A stretch of DNA of 8,078 nt, taken from NCBI GenBank assembly GCA_028288775.1, contig JAQGHP010000085.1, positions 1 through 8,078 of the forward strand, read 5' to 3'. The DNA is from Phycisphaerales bacterium (GTDB lineage Bacteria; Planctomycetota; Phycisphaerae; Tepidisphaerales; Tepidisphaeraceae). Of this stretch, positions 6,126 through 8,078 are shown piece after piece (positions within the stretch are counted from its first letter, which is position 1; every line of letters begins with the position of its first letter). The notes under the pieces are model-generated. The model saw only the letters and a list, made by a program, of their open reading frames with translations, made no database searches and was not told the DNA's origin. The translations under genes were made by a program, and so were the position numbers.

Positions 6126-6142
6126 GCGCCCCGTTGGGGCGC
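6126..6142 (-). promoter_or_regulatory. 7-bp hairpin directly before the kinase/phosphatase ribosome binding site
   Basis: GCGCCCC and GGGGCGC pair perfectly across a 3-nt loop. In the mRNA the hairpin ends just one to three bases before AGAGG, which is followed by ATCT and the ATG. A GC-only stem this close could alter ribosome access or protect the 5' end. It could equally be one more dispersed palindrome. Confidence 0.45.
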
Positions 6143-6183
6143 GCTCGGTCCCGCCGCACAGCCTATCCCGGCACCCGCGTGAT

Positions 6184-6269
6184 GGCGAGTAACCTTAAAG
6201 GCTGTACTCGCCTACCGTTCGCCGGCCCCCCGAATGACAAATGATGGGCGACTACACCCACGCTACATG
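6184..6269 (+). repeat. Second copy of the TGTACTCGCC...TACACCCAC element
   Basis: 6203-6269 begins TGTACTCGCC and ends TACACCCACGCTACATG. The copy at 3858-3914 begins with the same 10 bases and ends with 16 of the same 17. The middle is diverged but keeps CCGA...AAATG.TGG. At its left end GGCGAGTA (6184-6191) and TACTCGCC (6205-6212) form a perfect 8-bp inverted repeat. Confidence 0.65.
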
Positions 6270-6303
6270 GCCCTCGTGCCGATCACACAACTTCACGCTC
6301 GGC

Positions 6304-6331
6304 CCCTCTCCCCCGAGTATGAGGGAGAGGG
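6304..6331. repeat. Perfect 9-bp inverted repeat CCCTCTCCC / GGGAGAGGG
   Basis: The arms are at 6304-6312 and 6323-6331 around a 10-nt loop (ccgagtatga). A very similar repeat, a purine arm facing a pyrimidine arm, is often seen between genes in GC-rich bacteria. It could help end transcription from the gene upstream on the minus strand, but has no T tract. Confidence 0.75.
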
Positions 6332-6419
6332 AGTCAGACGGAGCAACGCTGCGACCGGGCCGGCCCGGCCCGGCTCCGAAGTCACCCGACACATTAGACC
6401 GATTGGACCATTGCCTGGA

Positions 6420-6454
6420 GGTCGCGCCGATCGTTCAACGGGCGCGACCTTTTT
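6420..6454 (+). terminator. Terminator-like hairpin overlapping a stop codon, with its T tract on the plus strand
   Basis: GGTCGCGCC (6420-6428) and GGCGCGACC (6441-6449) pair perfectly and are followed by TTTTT (6450-6454) on the plus strand. The loop holds the stop codon of the minus-strand gene. The T tract is the complement of the Glu-Lys codons near that protein's end, so it may be chance. For the minus-strand gene the same hairpin lies at the end of the transcript but lacks a T tract after it. It may stop antisense transcription or stabilise the 3' end. Confidence 0.45.
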
Positions 6455-7628
6455 CATCCCCCGACTTGATCGTCTCATCCTTCTTCAGCGCATCGTCCTT
6501 CGCATGATGCGTCATCGCGCCGACCGCCTTCACCTGCACGTCATCAAACATCACCACCCCCGGCGACAGATACGCGTACAAATCCACGCGCAGCGCTTGC
6601 ACCGGATAGCCCTGATGATTCTGCGGATTGAGATCGTCAATGACGGTGACCCACTTGCCATCCGTGCTGCCGCTGGGAGGGACCTGGCGCTTGTAGACTT
6701 CGCGTTCCACCATTTCGCCCTTCACGTTCGGCGCAAGGGTGTACCCTTTCACGAAGACGTGCAGGTTGGGGCCGTCGCTCTTGTACTTGAATTGAATCCG
6801 GTAGCGCGTCCCCGGCTCGATCTTGAAAGAATCGGACAGGCAGGCCATGCCGTTGTTCTCGGCGCAGTCCTTGGACAGGCGCATCGCCAGCACGTTGTGA
6901 CCCGCGGCCGGCTCATCGCGGCCACCCGAGCGTGACTTGTCCGGCCCATTGGGCAGGCGGTAAATACAAACCTTATCCATCTCGGGAAGCTTGCCGCTGA
7001 TCGGGGCAGCGTATTTCTGATCCATGTAGAGCGCCGTCCACTTTCCCGGCTCCGTGAAGTTCGGACAGGGCACGAGATTGGGGTTCTTCTCCCAAAGTCG
7101 CCGGGCTTCGGGATCGTCCGTCACGCCCTCCTCGGCCGGGTGCTCGAACTTGCCGACCCCTTTCAGCGACTCCAACACCCGCTCCACCACGAACCGCATA
7201 TCGGTGGGCTCGGCGACCGCCTTGCTGATCTCCACGGGCTTGCCCTCCTTCTCCCGCAGATCGAGCACTTTCACCGTGAGCTTCCCGACCGCGCTCCCGT
7301 CCGCGTTCAGCTCGCCCCAGATCAGCACCGCGGGCTTTTGGTCTTCCGCCATCGCCTTGAGCGTTTCCGGAGTCGCGGCAACCACGACCGGCTTCTCCCC
7401 CGCCACTTCCGCCATCGTCGGCCCGTCGATCGGCTCATACGTGCCGTCCCGCTCCAGCTTCATGCGCAAGGAGAACCCCACCTTCTCCCGCAACTCGGCC
7501 GAGGCCGTCCCCGCAAGGGGAAAGACCGCAACCTTTGGCTTCTGTGCAGTTGGCGATGCATCCGCAGCCCACAGTCCGCCGGGAAGCAGCACCGCCCAAG
7601 CCGCCGCGAGAAGCAAGATCCTTCGCAT
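6435..7628 (-). CDS. Exported protein with TolB/CsgG-like N-terminal part and jelly-roll C-terminal domain
   Basis: 397 residues from ATG at 7628. The Sec signal peptide is residues 1-22, ending LWAA-D. Residues 30-160 (PKVAVFPLAG, LRMKLERDGTYEPIDGPTM, VLIWGELN) resemble the VAVLPF-type nucleotide-pocket fold at the start of TolB/CsgG-like proteins. Residues 183-368 look like a beta-sandwich/jelly-roll of the galactose-binding or CBM4/9 kind: NLVPCPNF, GTRYRIQFKYKSDGPNLHVF, DGKWVTVIDDL and VVMFDDVQVKAV. A charged Lys-rich tail follows. Four cysteines at 188, 221, 255 and 263 could form disulfides outside the cytoplasm. No catalytic motif is seen, so a binding or envelope role is the safer guess. 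No Shine-Dalgarno precedes the ATG; the spacing of a TATGAT suggests a leaderless mRNA. It is transcribed alone. Confidence 0.85.
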   Translation of the reverse strand: MRRILLLAAAWAVLLPGGLWAADASPTAQKPKVAVFPLAGTASAELREKVGFSLRMKLERDGTYEPIDGPTMAEVAGEKPVVVAATPETLKAMAEDQKPAVLIWGELNADGSAVGKLTVKVLDLREKEGKPVEISKAVAEPTDMRFVVERVLESLKGVGKFEHPAEEGVTDDPEARRLWEKNPNLVPCPNFTEPGKWTALYMDQKYAAPISGKLPEMDKVCIYRLPNGPDKSRSGGRDEPAAGHNVLAMRLSKDCAENNGMACLSDSFKIEPGTRYRIQFKYKSDGPNLHVFVKGYTLAPNVKGEMVEREVYKRQVPPSGSTDGKWVTVIDDLNPQNHQGYPVQALRVDLYAYLSPGVVMFDDVQVKAVGAMTHHAKDDALKKDETIKSGDEKGRAR

Positions 7629-7634
7629 GAAATA

Positions 7635-7661
7635 ATCATACCCCGCGCCGGGAGATGTCAG
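7635..7661 (-). promoter_or_regulatory. Candidate promoter of the exported-protein gene, leaderless type
   Basis: CTGACA (7661-7656) matches five of six -35 bases and TATGAT (7640-7635) five of six -10 bases, at a 15-nt spacing, a little short. Six bases (tatttc) separate TATGAT from the ATG, so transcription would start at or next to the start codon. Confidence 0.4.
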
Positions 7662-7729
7662 AAGGCTATGATCCTTCGGCAGGTGCGGTGCGTATCATTC
7701 CGGGCGACCAGCCGCGGCCTGTGCCGTGG

Positions 7730-7748
7730 CATGGGCGGCCCGCCCATG
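7730..7748. repeat. REP-like palindrome copy 4
   Basis: CATGGGCGG-C-CCGCCCATG forms a 9-bp stem around one base. The flanks are GTG and TCT. It belongs to the same family as the copies at 3926, 4011 and 4222, and sits upstream of the exported-protein gene. Confidence 0.85.
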
Positions 7749-7784
7749 TCTTAGAATGGGAGCCGCGATATAGGGCCTCCGCAG

Positions 7785-7901
7785 CACAAAGACCACAGAG
7801 GCCACAAAGGGCACAGAGAGGAAAATCAAAGAAAATACAAACAGACAAGATCGCCCTGTTTTGCCTTCTCTGTGCCCTTTGTGGCCTCTGTGGTCTTTGT
7901 G
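7785..7901. repeat. Perfect 34-bp inverted repeat with a 49-nt spacer
   Basis: Arms at 7785-7818 and 7868-7901 are exact reverse complements, extended by one more pair (7819/7867). The left arm is built from CACAAAGACC, ACAGAGGCC, ACAAAGGGC and ACAGAG, itself an internal near-repeat of CACA(A/G)AG. The spacer is A-rich, including AAAATCAAAGAAAATACAAA. The transcript would fold into a stem of 34 pairs. No terminal repeats or transposase gene accompany it. Confidence 0.9.
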
Positions 7902-7924
7902 TTAGGTGCCCAGAGACCTCCACG

Positions 7925-7950
7925 CGCCCTTGAACCTTCTGGGCGTTTTT
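7925..7950 (+). terminator. Weak intrinsic-terminator-like hairpin before uvrA
   Basis: CGCCC (7925-7929) and GGGCG (7941-7945) pair across 11 nt and are followed at once by TTTTT. There is no plus-strand gene to the left, so it would only shield uvrA from transcription entering through the repeats. The stem is short. Confidence 0.3.
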
Positions 7951-7995
7951 AAATACCGCCGGCCCCTCTTTCCGATTCCTTACAAAATCCGTACA

Positions 7996-8078
7996 ATGTT
8001 TGACGTGAACGCAATGACTTTGAAATCGATTCGCATCCGCGGCGCACGCGAGCACAACCTCAAGAACATCGACGTGGA
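7996..8078 (+). CDS. uvrA: UvrA, excinuclease ABC subunit A (first 27 residues only)
   Basis: The frame gives MFDVNAMTLKSIRIRGAREH and goes on to NLKNIDV, the conserved beginning of UvrA, the ATPase that with UvrB finds bulky DNA lesions in nucleotide excision repair. In E. coli the same place reads EVRGARTHNLKNI. The rest, including the Walker motifs and zinc fingers, lies outside. Two starts are possible: ATG at 7996, or ATG at 8014, giving MTLKSIRIRG, which fits the usual UvrA length of leader better. No Shine-Dalgarno precedes either. A TACAAT (7992-7997) overlaps the first ATG, with a poor -35 (TTTCCG, 7969-7974, 17 nt upstream); if it is the -10, transcription starts near 8004 and 8014 is the true start. 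Confidence 0.9.
   Translation, partial: MFDVNAMTLKSIRIRGAREHNLKNIDV

Larger units (their letters stand above)
6117..6434. other. Gene-free interval with several hairpins
   Basis: The interval lies upstream of the kinase/phosphatase gene and downstream of the next minus-strand gene. It holds a hairpin beside the ribosome binding site (6126-6142), a repeat element (6203-6269) with an 8-bp inverted repeat at its left end, a 9-bp inverted repeat (6304-6331), a GGGCC/GGCCC-rich tract near 6356-6374, and one arm of the hairpin at 6420-6449. No gene is seen on either strand. Confidence 0.7.
7629..7995. other. Gene-free interval between divergent genes
   Basis: It separates the exported-protein gene from uvrA. 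It holds a candidate promoter for the former, a REP-like palindrome, a long perfect inverted repeat and a weak terminator-like hairpin. A frame across it encodes repeated Cys-Gly-Leu-Cys blocks that come only from the repeat, so it is not a gene. Confidence 0.7.

Noticed and set aside
4905..6182. 425-residue plus-strand frame
   Set aside because: Antisense shadow of the kinase/phosphatase gene, whose motifs are complete on the minus strand. Long antisense frames are expected in GC-rich DNA.
7785..7901. CRISPR array or insertion sequence ends
   Set aside because: Only two inverted arms, no regularly spaced direct repeats and no transposase or cas gene nearby.
7666..8055. 129-residue minus-strand frame with repeated Cys-Gly-Leu blocks
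   Set aside because: The blocks come from translating the perfect inverted repeat, and the frame runs antisense into uvrA.

Overview
The window looks like chromosomal DNA from a GC-rich member of the Planctomycetota, probably the Phycisphaerae. This is inferred from four things: a prepilin-type pseudopilin of the planctomycete kind, two membrane proteins ending in the CxxCGYDLxATPDRCxECG zinc ribbon typical of that group, a PP2C phosphatase/Ser-Thr kinase fusion, and intergenic gaps filled with short palindromic and inverted repeats. No tRNA, rRNA, CRISPR array, transposase or phage gene was found.

Layout. Seven genes lie on the minus strand and one on the plus strand at the right edge. Reading in the direction of minus-strand transcription from the right: an exported protein with a TolB/CsgG-like N-terminal part and a jelly-roll C-terminal part (7628 to 6435); the phosphatase/kinase fusion (6116 to 4329); a pseudopilin (3635 to 2922); an apparent operon of three membrane proteins, two of them with zinc ribbons and joined by an ATGA overlap (2689 to 1398); and a secreted HExxH protein that starts with TTG at 1279 and runs off the left edge. 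The first 26 codons of uvrA, plus part of the next, lie on the plus strand at the right edge.

The intergenic gaps at 3636-4328, 6117-6434 and 7629-7995 hold no gene. They contain a family of 19-bp REP-like palindromes (CAYGGGCG-NNN-CGCCCRTG), an approximately 400-bp nested inverted-repeat island, a perfect 34-bp inverted repeat, and two copies of a further element bounded by TGTACTCGCC and TACACCCAC. These repeats are the least ordinary part of the window.

How the genes work together. No shared pathway is evident. The phosphatase/kinase fusion carries both protein phosphorylation and dephosphorylation domains on one membrane-anchored chain. The other minus-strand genes are mostly membrane or exported proteins of unknown role. 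Two modes of translation start seem to be used: genes with a Shine-Dalgarno sequence, and genes with a TATNAT hexamer 6-7 nt before the start codon, as expected of leaderless mRNAs. No complete novel system could be shown.
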